Assembly (NCBI GenBank): GCA_023429995.1
Contig: JAEZCE010000087.1
Coordinates: 1-64,000 of the forward strand
Origin: Bacillota bacterium
GTDB taxonomy: Bacteria > Bacillota > UBA4882 > UBA8346
Direction of reading: 5' to 3'
Length of the DNA: 64,000 nt
Shown here: positions 44,759 to 53,036 of the stretch, piece after piece
Position numbering within the stretch: the first letter of the stretch is position 1
Layout: each line of letters starts with the position of its first letter
Notes under the pieces: generated by a model
Told to the model about the DNA's origin: nothing
Database searches by the model: none
Seen by the model: only the letters and a program-made list of their open reading frames with translations
Translations under genes and position numbers: made by a program

Positions 44759-46423
44759 CTATTGCTGACCACCTCCCAACATAGCAGTTAAGGCATTGTT
44801 GCTCCCAAGTTCAGTATCAGATAACACTTTTGCGCTCTGCGCCATTTGTCCCATCGCTTCCATTTGAGCTGCCGCCTGCTGCTGCTGTGCTTTTTGTTTT
44901 CTAATTTTAGCAACATCTTCGTCGCTTCTTACCACTTTTGGAGGAGTACCATTCATTTCACTGATTTGATCTACAGCCTCATCAGCGTCGAACTTATCTA
45001 AAACATCGGGGTAGGCTTGAGCAATTGACATTACAAAAGTTGCAGTTTGCTGAATAGTTGTAATACTGGAAGCTTTCTGGGCCATAGCCAGTAATGATGT
45101 ATATTCGATCTTTAAGTCCATCCCTTCAATTTCTTTTGGCGGCTCCGGCAATCTCCCCGTTCGATTCGCAATATTATAAGTTCGTTCCATTCCCGGATTT
45201 AAACCTTCTCCAAATATCCGTTCCAATACCGGGCCAAGAATTTGCATCTTTTCTTGCTTCAATTCAATAATTTCAGTGGCAGTTTTTCTTGGATCGTCCT
45301 GCGTTGATTGCAGCATCAAAAAGATATCCGTATAAAACTTAGCTCTTATTCTACCCTCAATCGTTGATATTCGGTTTCCTATATCCTGTAAAGGCGAAGT
45401 TGCAATTTGATAAACCGGCATAATTTTTTGGTCCTCGGTTTGCCCATAGGTGGAAACGCCTCCCGGCAAGGCGTTAACCATATCAACGCTAGCAGATTTT
45501 TGAACAGGTGGATTAATAATTTTATCTAATGCAACTAAATATTGTTCCTCTGCCGTTTGCAGCTCCCTTGAGTCACCTAATCCTCTGCGTCCAGGATTGT
45601 TTTTTCCGTAGGTATCATTGGCAACAATATCCCATCTGGGAGCAATAATCGGGAATTCTTGATATCCTCCAATTCGTAAATAGGTAGCTGATGCGCTTTC
45701 GGGCTCCCAATAAATTGACCGGTACGGCATATTTTTAAAGTCTCTCCGTCCTGGTATTCGATTGTCGTTCTCTTCGATCAAGTGACAAGCCGGGAACATT
45801 GCTGCAAAATTACTATCCCGATAAGCGTCTTTAACTGACTGCGAAACATTATCCTCGCCAAATTTACGAACCATCTGTAAAGCATTCATTTGAATCAATC
45901 TTGCAAAGGAGTTAACTCTTCCATCCGGACCGGTCCCTAAATAATATTCCCCAGCAGTAAAACACCGGCATCGAATAGTAGTTTTATAGTCTTCTTCAAT
46001 AATCGCCGCCGCTGTGCCGAACGTTCCAAGTTCCTCATAAAGAGAATACATTACATCGTAAAAATTAGATTTTGCATAGATATCAAACAAAATTTGCTGC
46101 ACATCATCCAAATACATTCTAACCGCCTGATATTCCGATAATTCGGGATCTGAAACTCCCAACCTAAACCACGGAAGCGCAGGCGAAGTTAAACCGCCTC
46201 GCATCCCTGCTGCCAGGGTTTGAACCGAATCTGTTGGCGTTGAATTAAGTAATACCTTATAATCTATCCCAACATTCGGATCGTTCGGTATCTGCCCACT
46301 AAAAAAACCCCTTTCGGGGTCTATGTACTTTGATAATTCTTTAAATGTTGGTTCCCACTTTTGATACTCTCGTTTCATGGAATCAAAAGTTCTTTCAAAT
46401 GGTTTGCGGTCCATTCCCTGCAT
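44759..46423 (-). CDS. portal protein (T7-like head-tail connector)
   Basis: A protein of about 554 residues (LSKYIDPERGFFSGQIPNDP, DSVQTLAAGMRGGLTSPALP, YEELGTFGTAAAIIEEDYKT, KSASVDMVNALPGG) of the Head-tail_con family, the dodecameric portal of podoviruses. The C-terminus is Gln/Ala-rich. The ATG at 46423 follows GGAAGGTG by 6 bases. The longer in-frame reading upstream runs through the tRNA-like element and is rejected. Confidence 0.92.
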   Translation of the reverse strand: MQGMDRKPFERTFDSMKREYQKWEPTFKELSKYIDPERGFFSGQIPNDPNVGIDYKVLLNSTPTDSVQTLAAGMRGGLTSPALPWFRLGVSDPELSEYQAVRMYLDDVQQILFDIYAKSNFYDVMYSLYEELGTFGTAAAIIEEDYKTTIRCRCFTAGEYYLGTGPDGRVNSFARLIQMNALQMVRKFGEDNVSQSVKDAYRDSNFAAMFPACHLIEENDNRIPGRRDFKNMPYRSIYWEPESASATYLRIGGYQEFPIIAPRWDIVANDTYGKNNPGRRGLGDSRELQTAEEQYLVALDKIINPPVQKSASVDMVNALPGGVSTYGQTEDQKIMPVYQIATSPLQDIGNRISTIEGRIRAKFYTDIFLMLQSTQDDPRKTATEIIELKQEKMQILGPVLERIFGEGLNPGMERTYNIANRTGRLPEPPKEIEGMDLKIEYTSLLAMAQKASSITTIQQTATFVMSIAQAYPDVLDKFDADEAVDQISEMNGTPPKVVRSDEDVAKIRKQKAQQQQAAAQMEAMGQMAQSAKVLSDTELGSNNALTAMLGGGQQ

Positions 46424-46448
46424 GAGGATCACCTTCCTAAAATATATA

Positions 46449-46586
46449 AAACTTCTCGTGTTGGATTCGAACCAACGATTTCCAATACGGTTTTGAGTAT
46501 TCGGCCTCACCGCTGGAATTAGCCGATCAGCGACACCATTCAATGTGCCATATCACTATTAGGCCTCTCTGGCAACGAGAAGTTTT
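46449..46586 (-). ncRNA. tRNA-like structured RNA in the late operon
   Basis: On the minus strand a 130-nt element (46581-46452) has a perfect 7-bp acceptor-like stem TTCTCGT/ACGAGAA, within a 12-bp inverted repeat AAAACTTCTCGT/ACGAGAAGTTTT. It has a canonical T-arm GTTGG-TTCGAAT-CCAAC next to the acceptor, a preceding hairpin AATAC/GTATT like a class II variable arm, and hairpins CGCTG/CAGCG and GGCC/GGC where anticodon and D arms would be. It is about 40 nt longer than a class II tRNA and lacks a clear 7-base anticodon loop or CCA end. It lies between the 46585 gene and portal gene. Confidence 0.6.
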
Positions 46587-46869
46587 ACTGTCCTAATAAA
46601 GTCTTCTTAGCAATCTGCGCTTGACTTAAATCTCCGCTGGTTGATGTTTTGATGGTTGACATCATCCCTTGACGCGCCGCAAGTTCTTTTCGCTTTCTTT
46701 CTGCCGTTGCTGCCGCTTCTTGTTCAACTTTTTCCTGTGCTAGCTTCTGTTCGTTAATATAATCCTTTTGCTCTTTCTTGGCTTCATCCGCTGCTTTGGC
46801 TGCATCGTGTTGCTCCTTGGCTCCCCATAGCGCCGCTGCCGCTGTTACTGCCGCTGCTACATATCCCAT
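46585..46869 (-). CDS. small Ala/Lys-rich protein between terminase and portal
   Basis: A 94-residue protein: N-terminal hydrophobic Ala-rich stretch (GYVAAAVTAAAALWGAKEQ) followed by a highly charged coiled coil (EEAKKEQ...EKVEQEAAATAERKRKEL). AAGAGGTG precedes the ATG at 46869. It resembles the small gp14-like or head-region proteins of podoviruses. Its stop lies in the inverted repeat of the tRNA-like element. Confidence 0.65.
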   Translation of the reverse strand: MGYVAAAVTAAAALWGAKEQHDAAKAADEAKKEQKDYINEQKLAQEKVEQEAAATAERKRKELAARQGMMSTIKTSTSGDLSQAQIAKKTLLGQ

Positions 46870-46874
46870 TGTAA

Positions 46875-48377
46875 TCACCTCTTAAACGGTGTGTATTTGG
46901 TGCTATTCGTGTAAAACTCTGGATTATTATTGTTATAATGATTTTTCTTTTGTACTGGATAAGCAAACGATAAGGCCAGTGAATCAGCCCGGTTAGGAGA
47001 AGGTAATTCACGGGCTTTCATATCTTCTTTTGATTCCAGAGCAATCTTTCCGGCGTTTTTTCCTGTAGGAACAATAAAATATTCCACGCTGGTTAACTCA
47101 TCGGCCAATTGCGGATCATCCGGAATTGATCCACCTTCTTTCAACCATTTTTTCATGAGGCCCCACATTTCGGCCCTTTTATTGAGATATCCCGGATCGG
47201 AGGAAGCCTCTCCAAAAGGTACGAGTACCCATTTACGGCCTACATTTTTCCCGAATGAATAAATGCCTGTCCCGTATCCAAAATCAATAAATACTGCGTC
47301 AGCGTGATATTCATCCTCAAAATTCATGATATACCCGGCAATCCTGCCATCATCATCATTTTTGGCATAAACCCCAAGCTTCTTAGACATTAGTCCTTGG
47401 CGTAACCAAATAACAATTTCATCTCCTCCGGTCCATGCCGGATCGCAGGTGATAATCGTTGCAGCAAAATTATATTGATCTGCTCTTAAGAACCGCCCTC
47501 TTGCGGCTGTTACAATATCTTCAGGTATAAATTGCATATCTGATGCGTTTGGAAACTCTCCTTTCACGTGGACTTTGAAATAATCGCTGTCTTCTCCATA
47601 ATCTTCAGCCCATTGCTTGATTATTTCCTTGTTGGTAATCTTGACGGACCGGCTATCAATCTGTTTTCCTAACCATCTCTGCCTGAATTTCCTGAAACAC
47701 TCCCGAAACCAACCAGTATTTCGAACAGGGTTACCAAAGGCCACCCAGATAATTTCGGTGTTCTGATCTGTCAAAGCACCGTTTATCATTTCGTGAATGA
47801 TATCAGCAATGGCGCTGGCCTCATCACATAAAATGAGTATCCGTTTGCCTTCATTGTGAAGACCGGCGAATGCATCCGGCCTGGTTGCATTCCAAGGAAT
47901 TGCATCCATCCGCCAAGTCGCTTCATGTTGTGGATCAACCGAATATAGCGCTGTGGCAGTATATTTAAACCAATGGCCGCATATACAAATCCTGTGCCAT
48001 TTAGCAAGCTGTGCCCATACTTTAGTTTTCAACTGGGTTTGCGTTCCGGCAGTAATAACACCAATTGCATCTTCAAATGTTGACAAACCCCACAGGATAA
48101 GCCAACATATGAGCGCCGATTTTCCGATACCGTTCCCACTGGCAACCGCTTTCCGGTAGACAAATGAAAAAGCTTCTTCAAATTTAACCCCTTTTTGAAG
48201 AAGCTCTCCCAGCTCTTTTAATATTTCAGTTTGCCATTCGTCGGGACCGTCGAACCGTTTTAATTCTCCCTGGCCCCATTCGAAAGCATATAGGACAAAA
48301 CCATAAGGATCATGGGTAAAGGACTGTACATCATCGATTAACTCTTGTTCGGGGTCATTCGCTGTTTTCTTGTCCAC
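46875..48377 (-). CDS. terL: terminase large subunit
   Basis: A 500-residue packaging ATPase-nuclease. Walker A VASGNGIGKSALICW lies near residue 80 and Walker B ILILCDEAS follows. The RNase H-type nuclease has IITCDPAWTGGDEIV, VFIDFGYGTG and NRADSLALS. Start GTG overlaps the small-subunit gene by 23 bases. Confidence 0.93.
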   Translation of the reverse strand: MDKKTANDPEQELIDDVQSFTHDPYGFVLYAFEWGQGELKRFDGPDEWQTEILKELGELLQKGVKFEEAFSFVYRKAVASGNGIGKSALICWLILWGLSTFEDAIGVITAGTQTQLKTKVWAQLAKWHRICICGHWFKYTATALYSVDPQHEATWRMDAIPWNATRPDAFAGLHNEGKRILILCDEASAIADIIHEMINGALTDQNTEIIWVAFGNPVRNTGWFRECFRKFRQRWLGKQIDSRSVKITNKEIIKQWAEDYGEDSDYFKVHVKGEFPNASDMQFIPEDIVTAARGRFLRADQYNFAATIITCDPAWTGGDEIVIWLRQGLMSKKLGVYAKNDDDGRIAGYIMNFEDEYHADAVFIDFGYGTGIYSFGKNVGRKWVLVPFGEASSDPGYLNKRAEMWGLMKKWLKEGGSIPDDPQLADELTSVEYFIVPTGKNAGKIALESKEDMKARELPSPNRADSLALSFAYPVQKKNHYNNNNPEFYTNSTKYTPFKR

Positions 48378-49029
48378 GACGCAAGGCCCTCTCCCTAGCT
48401 TCTTTTACCCGCTCTGCAAGGCCAAGGCTTATATTGTTATTAACCTTGATATCCATTTGCTTTTCCCTGTATTGCGGTTTTAGTGCTGGAAGCATTTTTA
48501 AGAGAATGGAATCCGAATACTTTCTGACATACCCCGATATAGAACCGTCTTTAAAAACCGGCTCATCCCACCCTTCAACGGCTCGGCGGAATCCTTCGGC
48601 CTCCAACAAATCGCCCATTTGATCATGGGTTTTTTTAAATCTATCGGCATATTCTTTGTCCTTCAACCATTCGTAATGTTTACCCCGATCAATACCCAGC
48701 ATTTCAGCCGCTTTGCTCACCGAGAACTTTGATTTAACATAGGCTAGGATAAAAACTTGCTTATCCCTCTCCTCAACTGCCTTTTGAAATGCAATAAATT
48801 TTGCCGCATATTCCTGGTCCCTCTCCATCCAATCATAATGCGTTGACCGATCGATCCCTGCTTCATCAGCGGCCTGGGAAATGCTGCCGTTTGATCCCAT
48901 GTCTATAAAAGCATTTAAAAACCTCTCCTGTGAATCTTTAACTTTTTTCGCAAGAGCGATATTCTTTTTGGATTCGGCGCCAGGATCTTTTTTTGCTTTT
49001 TTCGGGCGCCGATGATTTTTATAAGCCAT
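48355..49029 (-). CDS. terminase small subunit with two HTH repeats
   Basis: A protein of about 224 residues with a duplicated HTH unit: ISQAADEAGIDRSTHYDWME and VSKAAEMLGIDRGKHYEWLK, each followed by EYAxxF. It would recognise the packaging site and recruit the large subunit. A basic N-terminus (YKNHRRPKKAKKD) may add DNA binding. Overlap with terL supports the pair. Confidence 0.82.
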   Translation of the reverse strand: MAYKNHRRPKKAKKDPGAESKKNIALAKKVKDSQERFLNAFIDMGSNGSISQAADEAGIDRSTHYDWMERDQEYAAKFIAFQKAVEERDKQVFILAYVKSKFSVSKAAEMLGIDRGKHYEWLKDKEYADRFKKTHDQMGDLLEAEGFRRAVEGWDEPVFKDGSISGYVRKYSDSILLKMLPALKPQYREKQMDIKVNNNISLGLAERVKEARERALRRGQENSE

Positions 49030-49052
49030 ACTCACCACCACACATTTTACAT

Positions 49053-49412
49053 CTATCTTCTATTTCGCCATTCTAACCATAAAATGATAATCGGAATAGA
49101 CCACCAGCCAAGGAAACCGGCCCTATCATCGATATACCAATCAGCGGAGATTTTCCGGCAATCATACCCAAATTGTATTATTCGGTCCGGGCAATTCTCA
49201 TTAACCAATTCAAACATCGAATACAATTGGTTATTTATTAAAAACCAAAGTGCGTCATTCATGGGCATTTCGACTCGACAAGTATACAAAATTAACCGAT
49301 GTCCATTATGCTTTAGCCATTTTATGACCGGCCTGGCTAACCAACGCAATTTTCCTATCTCCGGCCACTGATTCCGGACGATCGTCCCGTCAAAATCAAT
49401 TGCAATGACCAT
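49053..49412 (-). CDS. HAD-like phosphatase
   Basis: A protein of about 119 residues with HAD motif I (VIAIDFDGTIV), motif II-like RLILYTCR and motif IV-like ADWYIDDRAGF. Similar minimal HAD proteins occur in many phages and may hydrolyse nucleotide phosphates. The ATG at 49412 follows GGGGTG. It is the first gene after the late promoter-terminator. Confidence 0.8.
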   Translation of the reverse strand: MVIAIDFDGTIVRNQWPEIGKLRWLARPVIKWLKHNGHRLILYTCRVEMPMNDALWFLINNQLYSMFELVNENCPDRIIQFGYDCRKISADWYIDDRAGFLGWWSIPIIILWLEWRNRR

Positions 49413-49422
49413 CTTTTCACCC

Positions 49423-49452
49423 CAAAACAAAAACCCCGTCAAAGGCGGGGTT
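49423..49452 (-). terminator. terminator immediately downstream of the putative late promoter
   Basis: AACCCCG and CGGGGTT pair around a 7-base loop, then TTTGTTTTG on the minus strand. It starts 25 bases after the -10 at 49483-49478, so late transcripts must read through it. Confidence 0.85.
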
Positions 49453-49477
49453 CTTCAATCGACATTTTTACGATTGG

Positions 49478-49486
49478 ATTATATCA
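49478..49486 (-). promoter_or_regulatory. extended -10 late promoter
   Basis: TGATATAAT on the minus strand (TG at 49486-49485, TATAAT 49483-49478). No good -35 at 17-18 bp, suggesting an activator. It lies between the RinA/ArpU-like gene and the packaging genes. CAATCG...CGATTG (49458-49478) forms an inverted repeat over the start region. Confidence 0.65.
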
Positions 49487-49529
49487 CAGAAATTCATGCA
49501 TAATACTGTAAGATTTTTGTAAGCCCGTT

Positions 49530-50111
49530 TTATATTACAAAACCAAGCTCTTTAGCGATCTCATATATCGTTTTTGTGATCCAATTGTAATATGTTTTCA
49601 CACAGATATTTAATCGTCCTTGAATTTGCTGATCGGTTTCTTCCTGCTTGAAATACTTACTTTTTATCAGTTCAGCCCTCATCCGGCAATCGGAAATCGA
49701 CGATTCCTCCAAACGTTCCAAAACCCGCTCTATAGCATTAATCCTGCGGACCATTTCTTTGTATTCGGTACCGGATAATATCTGCATCCGATATTTCCGG
49801 AGTTGTTCCGCTTTCTCCACTGTCGGATCGCTAAACGATACCTTGGAGGATTTAGCGTGCATATAACTTGGTTCATCGCCTTCCTGCCTTGGTTTTGCTT
49901 TCTGATTTCTAGGAGTCAAATAAATATTATCTCGCAGGATAGTAGCTTCCGGGGAAGCCATATCTTCGATCTCCCGGATCTCCGCCTCAATTTCAGCTTT
50001 CATTGCCGGATATGTCTTTAAGTCCCATTCAATAACATGTTTATAAGCCCTTCTTTTTTGCATCGGCCATGGATTTACAACTTTCGGCTTTGGCATTGGC
50101 TCTTTTTTCAT
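49530..50111 (-). CDS. RinA/ArpU-like late transcription regulator
   Basis: A 193-residue protein with a helical N-terminal part (KAEIEAEIREIEDMA, VRRINAIERVLERLEES) and a C-terminal sigma-factor-like HTH (TDQQIQGRLNICVKTYYNWI). ArpU/RinA proteins switch on late genes of Gram-positive phages. Its place right before the late promoter fits. It overlaps the recombinase gene by 4 bases. Confidence 0.75.
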   Translation of the reverse strand: MKKEPMPKPKVVNPWPMQKRRAYKHVIEWDLKTYPAMKAEIEAEIREIEDMASPEATILRDNIYLTPRNQKAKPRQEGDEPSYMHAKSSKVSFSDPTVEKAEQLRKYRMQILSGTEYKEMVRRINAIERVLERLEESSISDCRMRAELIKSKYFKQEETDQQIQGRLNICVKTYYNWITKTIYEIAKELGFVI

Positions 50112-50731
50112 TCATCCATCACCTCAACATCTCTGATACGTTTCTTATTTCCGTAAGTCCCAATCTTCAGTCCATCGATCGCTTTATCAAAAATGTCCTG
50201 CGTTAAACCAATATACCGGGCCGTGACATCCTCGGAGGAATGCCCAAACCATTGCTTGAGGAATGCCAGGGCGAATACCGGGCCTTTGGCGTTACTGCGA
50301 CGGTACCGATCATAAAGCCAGTACCCGAAAGTTTTCCTCATGGAATGTGTTCCGATTGCATCCTTGATTCCAGCCTTTCTTGCAGCATCCTTGATAATCT
50401 GGTACACCCTGGTCGTTGTTAACGGCTGGTTCTTTCCTTCCCGGCTTTTAATGATTGGCTCATAGTCGTGTTTTCCCTTAATGTATTCATTGACTGCCGC
50501 TTTCAACTTTGGATGAATCTTAATCCGTTTCAATTCTCCGGTTTTTTGTTCCCTGATTTCAATATGGGAGCGCCCACGAAAATCTTTGACGTAGAGCCGG
50601 AGAATATCCCCACAGCGCAAACCGGCATAAATTCCAATCAGCCAGATGATATAATCTCTTGGATGCTGCATGAGGATTACTTCAATTGCATCGATTTTTT
50701 CCGGCTCCCGGATCGGCTGGACGTAGTTCAT
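50108..50731 (-). CDS. short tyrosine recombinase (catalytic domain only)
   Basis: A 207-residue protein containing the catalytic fold: GLRCGDILRL with the first Arg, HSMRKTFGYWLY (HxxR), WFGHSSEDVTARYIG with His and the nucleophilic Tyr. It lacks the arm and core-binding domains of the prophage integrase. It sits in the early operon next to the late regulator. It may resolve phage DNA multimers, which would make sense for a segregating, plasmid-like replicon. Confidence 0.85.
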   Translation of the reverse strand: MNYVQPIREPEKIDAIEVILMQHPRDYIIWLIGIYAGLRCGDILRLYVKDFRGRSHIEIREQKTGELKRIKIHPKLKAAVNEYIKGKHDYEPIIKSREGKNQPLTTTRVYQIIKDAARKAGIKDAIGTHSMRKTFGYWLYDRYRRSNAKGPVFALAFLKQWFGHSSEDVTARYIGLTQDIFDKAIDGLKIGTYGNKKRIRDVEVMDE

Positions 50732-51063
50732 AGGCCAACCTCTTTCGACATTTTATATCTTTTGTCAAAGGCTTTTTGATACTCATCCCAAAGTTTTCGG
50801 GACTTATCCCACGCCGTAAACCATCGTTCCCTGAGCTTGGCATACTTACAAAATGATTCAACATCATCTAAATTATTGACTTTTTCCATCTCTTTGCTTA
50901 TTTCGTCTACTTTTGATTCGGCTTTTTCCCATTTAACTTTTTTCTCAGCCAATTCAATGTCTTGCCGTTTGAGGTGTATAAATAATCCTTGGTCAAATAT
51001 AACGGCTAGAATCGCTTCCTTGGAGTAATCGGCCAAGTTAAATCCTTCTTTTGGTTTTCTCAC
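50728..51063 (-). CDS. helical coiled-coil phage protein
   Basis: A 111-residue, highly charged protein (IELAEKKVKWEKAESKVDEI). GTG start about 12 bases after GAGGAG. It overlaps the recombinase gene by 4 bases. Function unknown. Confidence 0.65.
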   Translation of the reverse strand: MRKPKEGFNLADYSKEAILAVIFDQGLFIHLKRQDIELAEKKVKWEKAESKVDEISKEMEKVNNLDDVESFCKYAKLRERWFTAWDKSRKLWDEYQKAFDKRYKMSKEVGL

Positions 51064-51081
51064 GTTCGGGATCAGCTCCTC

Positions 51082-51192
51082 TCATACATCAAGCTGGATA
51101 AAAACACTTTCGGGGAATCCATTTGTAATGAAAACAGTGTACTTGCCAATCTCGACCGGCGAATACGTAAACTGGTTATACCGAATTGTCAT
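51082..51192 (-). CDS. small phage protein (36 aa)
   Basis: A 36-codon gene (MTIRYNQFTYSPVEIGKYTV and on, ending VFIQLDV) with AAGGCGG before the ATG, overlapping the upstream 51-aa gene by 17 bases. Beta-like composition. Unknown function. Confidence 0.5.
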   Translation of the reverse strand: MTIRYNQFTYSPVEIGKYTVFITNGFPESVFIQLDV

Positions 51193-51331
51193 GGTTCCGC
51201 CTTCTTTCCTGTTCCCTCAAAACATACTCCCTGAAATTTCGTTTCTTGCGTTCACGTCGCTGATCGTGCTTTTTCATGATGTTATCGTAAAGGCTATCGC
51301 GGACAATCCGTTGGGTTACTGCTTTGGGCAT
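51176..51331 (-). CDS. small basic phage protein (51 aa)
   Basis: A 51-residue, strongly basic helical protein (KKHDQRRERKKRNFREYVLR). AAAGGAG lies 10 bases before the ATG. Probably nucleic-acid binding by charge; no family seen. Confidence 0.6.
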   Translation of the reverse strand: MPKAVTQRIVRDSLYDNIMKKHDQRRERKKRNFREYVLREQERRRNHDNSV

Positions 51332-51347
51332 TGTTCCTTTTCTCCTT

Positions 51348-51830
51348 TCATTCCCTAACGTCGATTGGCATCAATATCGCCATTAATTCTTGACCCTCAT
51401 CCTTAACCATTATTGCTTTTGCTGGTCCTTCGCCATAAAATTCATAGCGCCGAAGTTCGTCCTCCTTGCCCACCAGTAAATTGAGGAATACTGTATCCAC
51501 ATAAATCTTTTGACCATCCCTCGTTTCAAAAAGGCGGGCATACCCGTAATCTGAATTATTTTCAATGAACCATTTAGTAACAATCAATTTTTTATCTGCT
51601 TTTTCCAAGGTTCGATCGATTGTTGCTTGGATGTTAGGGCCTTTCGTTTTGAACCGTATATCTCCGCTTTCCGTAAAACTTTCGCCATCATTAGGGATTC
51701 TTGGAACATCAGCAATATGGATTAAGCAATAAGCGTCACCTACCCATAGTTTTCCTTGGACCCTAGCAATAATAATCGATTTATACCGCCATGTTTTAGT
51801 GACGTGTTTCTTAATAGCCGAATCGTTCAT
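51348..51830 (-). CDS. phage protein, unknown (160 aa)
   Basis: An alpha/beta protein (KSIIIARVQGKLWVGDAYCL, KADKKLIVTKWFIENNSDYGYARL). The ATG at 51830 follows AAGGAGG by 8 bases. No domain recognised. Part of the leftward early operon. Confidence 0.65.
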   Translation of the reverse strand: MNDSAIKKHVTKTWRYKSIIIARVQGKLWVGDAYCLIHIADVPRIPNDGESFTESGDIRFKTKGPNIQATIDRTLEKADKKLIVTKWFIENNSDYGYARLFETRDGQKIYVDTVFLNLLVGKEDELRRYEFYGEGPAKAIMVKDEGQELMAILMPIDVRE

Positions 51831-51843
51831 TCTTACTACCTCC

Positions 51844-52119
51844 TTACCACCCTGCAAATTCTGGCATATGTTTAAATTCTTCTTCATCCATTAGGTCGCA
51901 TTTTATTTCCCAATTACCATATATCAGCAAATCACCGGCATTCATGCAATTCAAACTCTTATAAAATTCCTCCTCATTGATAGCAACCGATTCCTCCACT
52001 TCATCATCTTCAAATAACTCAGTTATTTCACCATATAACAAAGTGAACCCGTTTTCATCAACCGTGTATCCATGACCCATTTCCTTATGTGAAATGGTCC
52101 AAACCTTTATTTTACTCAC
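51844..52119 (-). CDS. acidic phage protein (91 aa)
   Basis: Starts at GTG 52119, eight bases after GGAGG. Acidic (ITELFEDDEVEESVAINEEE) with a C-terminal DLMDEEEFKHMPEFAGW. Low pI could suggest DNA mimicry or protein inhibition, but there is no direct evidence. Confidence 0.6.
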   Translation of the reverse strand: MSKIKVWTISHKEMGHGYTVDENGFTLLYGEITELFEDDEVEESVAINEEEFYKSLNCMNAGDLLIYGNWEIKCDLMDEEEFKHMPEFAGW

Positions 52120-52137
52120 TCCTAACACCTCCACTAA

Positions 52138-52329
52138 TCAAATCTTCTGGGCGATATCTATAAAGCATTGATATAAATCGTTTGCATCGGGCTTGTCCAT
52201 CTGAATCATTGACTTATGTCCAGACTGCTTGTCAATCTGGATCATTATAACCGGCTGGCCGATAGCCTCCAACTGAGTACAAGCACATCTTAAGGCGAGC
52301 TCAAGTTTAGTAATGGTTGTTTCTGGCAT
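52138..52329 (-). CDS. small phage protein (63 aa)
   Basis: A 63-residue protein (TKLELALRCACTQLEAIGQP, then KPDANDLYQCFIDIA), ribosome site GAGGAGG upstream. Unknown. Confidence 0.6.
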   Translation of the reverse strand: MPETTITKLELALRCACTQLEAIGQPVIMIQIDKQSGHKSMIQMDKPDANDLYQCFIDIAQKI

Positions 52330-52338
52330 GGTACACAG

Positions 52339-52587
52339 TTACCTCCTCTTTATTTTTTTTACCGTTTCCTGCAAAGCACATTGAGTACACAACTTCGTTA
52401 TTGATTCAAACCCTTCCGGTACCGGCCTTTCCCAGCAAGCTTGTCCGCAAGTTGGACAGTCAACCTCTTTCCAATCGTCATGGCCATGAGGTACATTTTT
52501 AACCAACGGCATACACAGGATGCGGTCGCCATCGGGCGGACCCTGGCGAATTTCTTTTTTTGATAAGTCGATAGTGATTTCGTTCAT
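52339..52587 (-). CDS. zinc-ribbon phage protein
   Basis: An 82-residue protein with CPTCGQACW and LCTQCALQ, giving a four-cysteine zinc site. The ATG at 52587 follows AGAAGG. Unknown role. Confidence 0.65.
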   Translation of the reverse strand: MNEITIDLSKKEIRQGPPDGDRILCMPLVKNVPHGHDDWKEVDCPTCGQACWERPVPEGFESITKLCTQCALQETVKKIKRR

Positions 52588-52610
52588 GAGTTCAACCTTC
52601 TTTCGTTTAT

Positions 52611-52748
52611 TTACCAAATTCCATATACTAGCCTTTTTACTGTTTCTTCTGCAATTGATTTATAAACTTCGTCTGTATTAATAAGCTTTTCAACCTTATC
52701 AAGATACTCTCTAACTTCTGTAATCCCTTGGCTCAATTTGCGCAACAT
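52611..52748 (-). CDS. small helical phage protein (45 aa)
   Basis: A 45-residue helical protein (VREYLDKVEKLINTDEVYKS and on, ending VYGIW). GGAAGG precedes the ATG at 52748 by 5 bases. It overlaps the 3' end of the upstream gene by 38 bases. Confidence 0.5.
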   Translation of the reverse strand: MLRKLSQGITEVREYLDKVEKLINTDEVYKSIAEETVKRLVYGIW

Positions 52749-53031
52749 CCACGCCTTCCACTACTTCAACCGATGTTTGGTTCACGATAACCGAAGCATG
52801 GGGATGGTAATACTTATAAAGGATATCAACTAATGGCTTTGCAGCATTTTTCAATTCGGCCGGCGTTGGATGAAACATGTCTATTTCTCCTTTTGCAACC
52901 TTACCGATGAGATTCTTTAATAAATGGTCCGTCGCCAAGCATTCGCCATTTTCATTTATCCATAAAACTTCTTCAACCAAACATTTTCTATTATCATTGA
53001 ATTTACATTGCGTTTTGTCACATTTAATCAT
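52711..53031 (-). CDS. phage protein with N-terminal cysteine cluster
   Basis: A 106-residue protein starting IKCDKTQCKFNDNRKCLVEE with three cysteines and a later NGECLATD, possibly one metal site. The C-terminal part includes VDILYKYYHPHASVIVNQTS. Unknown. Confidence 0.65.
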   Translation of the reverse strand: MIKCDKTQCKFNDNRKCLVEEVLWINENGECLATDHLLKNLIGKVAKGEIDMFHPTPAELKNAAKPLVDILYKYYHPHASVIVNQTSVEVVEGVDVAQIEPRDYRS

Positions 53032-53036
53032 TTTGT

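Noticed and set aside
46424..46543. N-terminal extension of the portal protein
   Set aside because: It runs through the tRNA-like element; a good ribosome site precedes ATG 46423.
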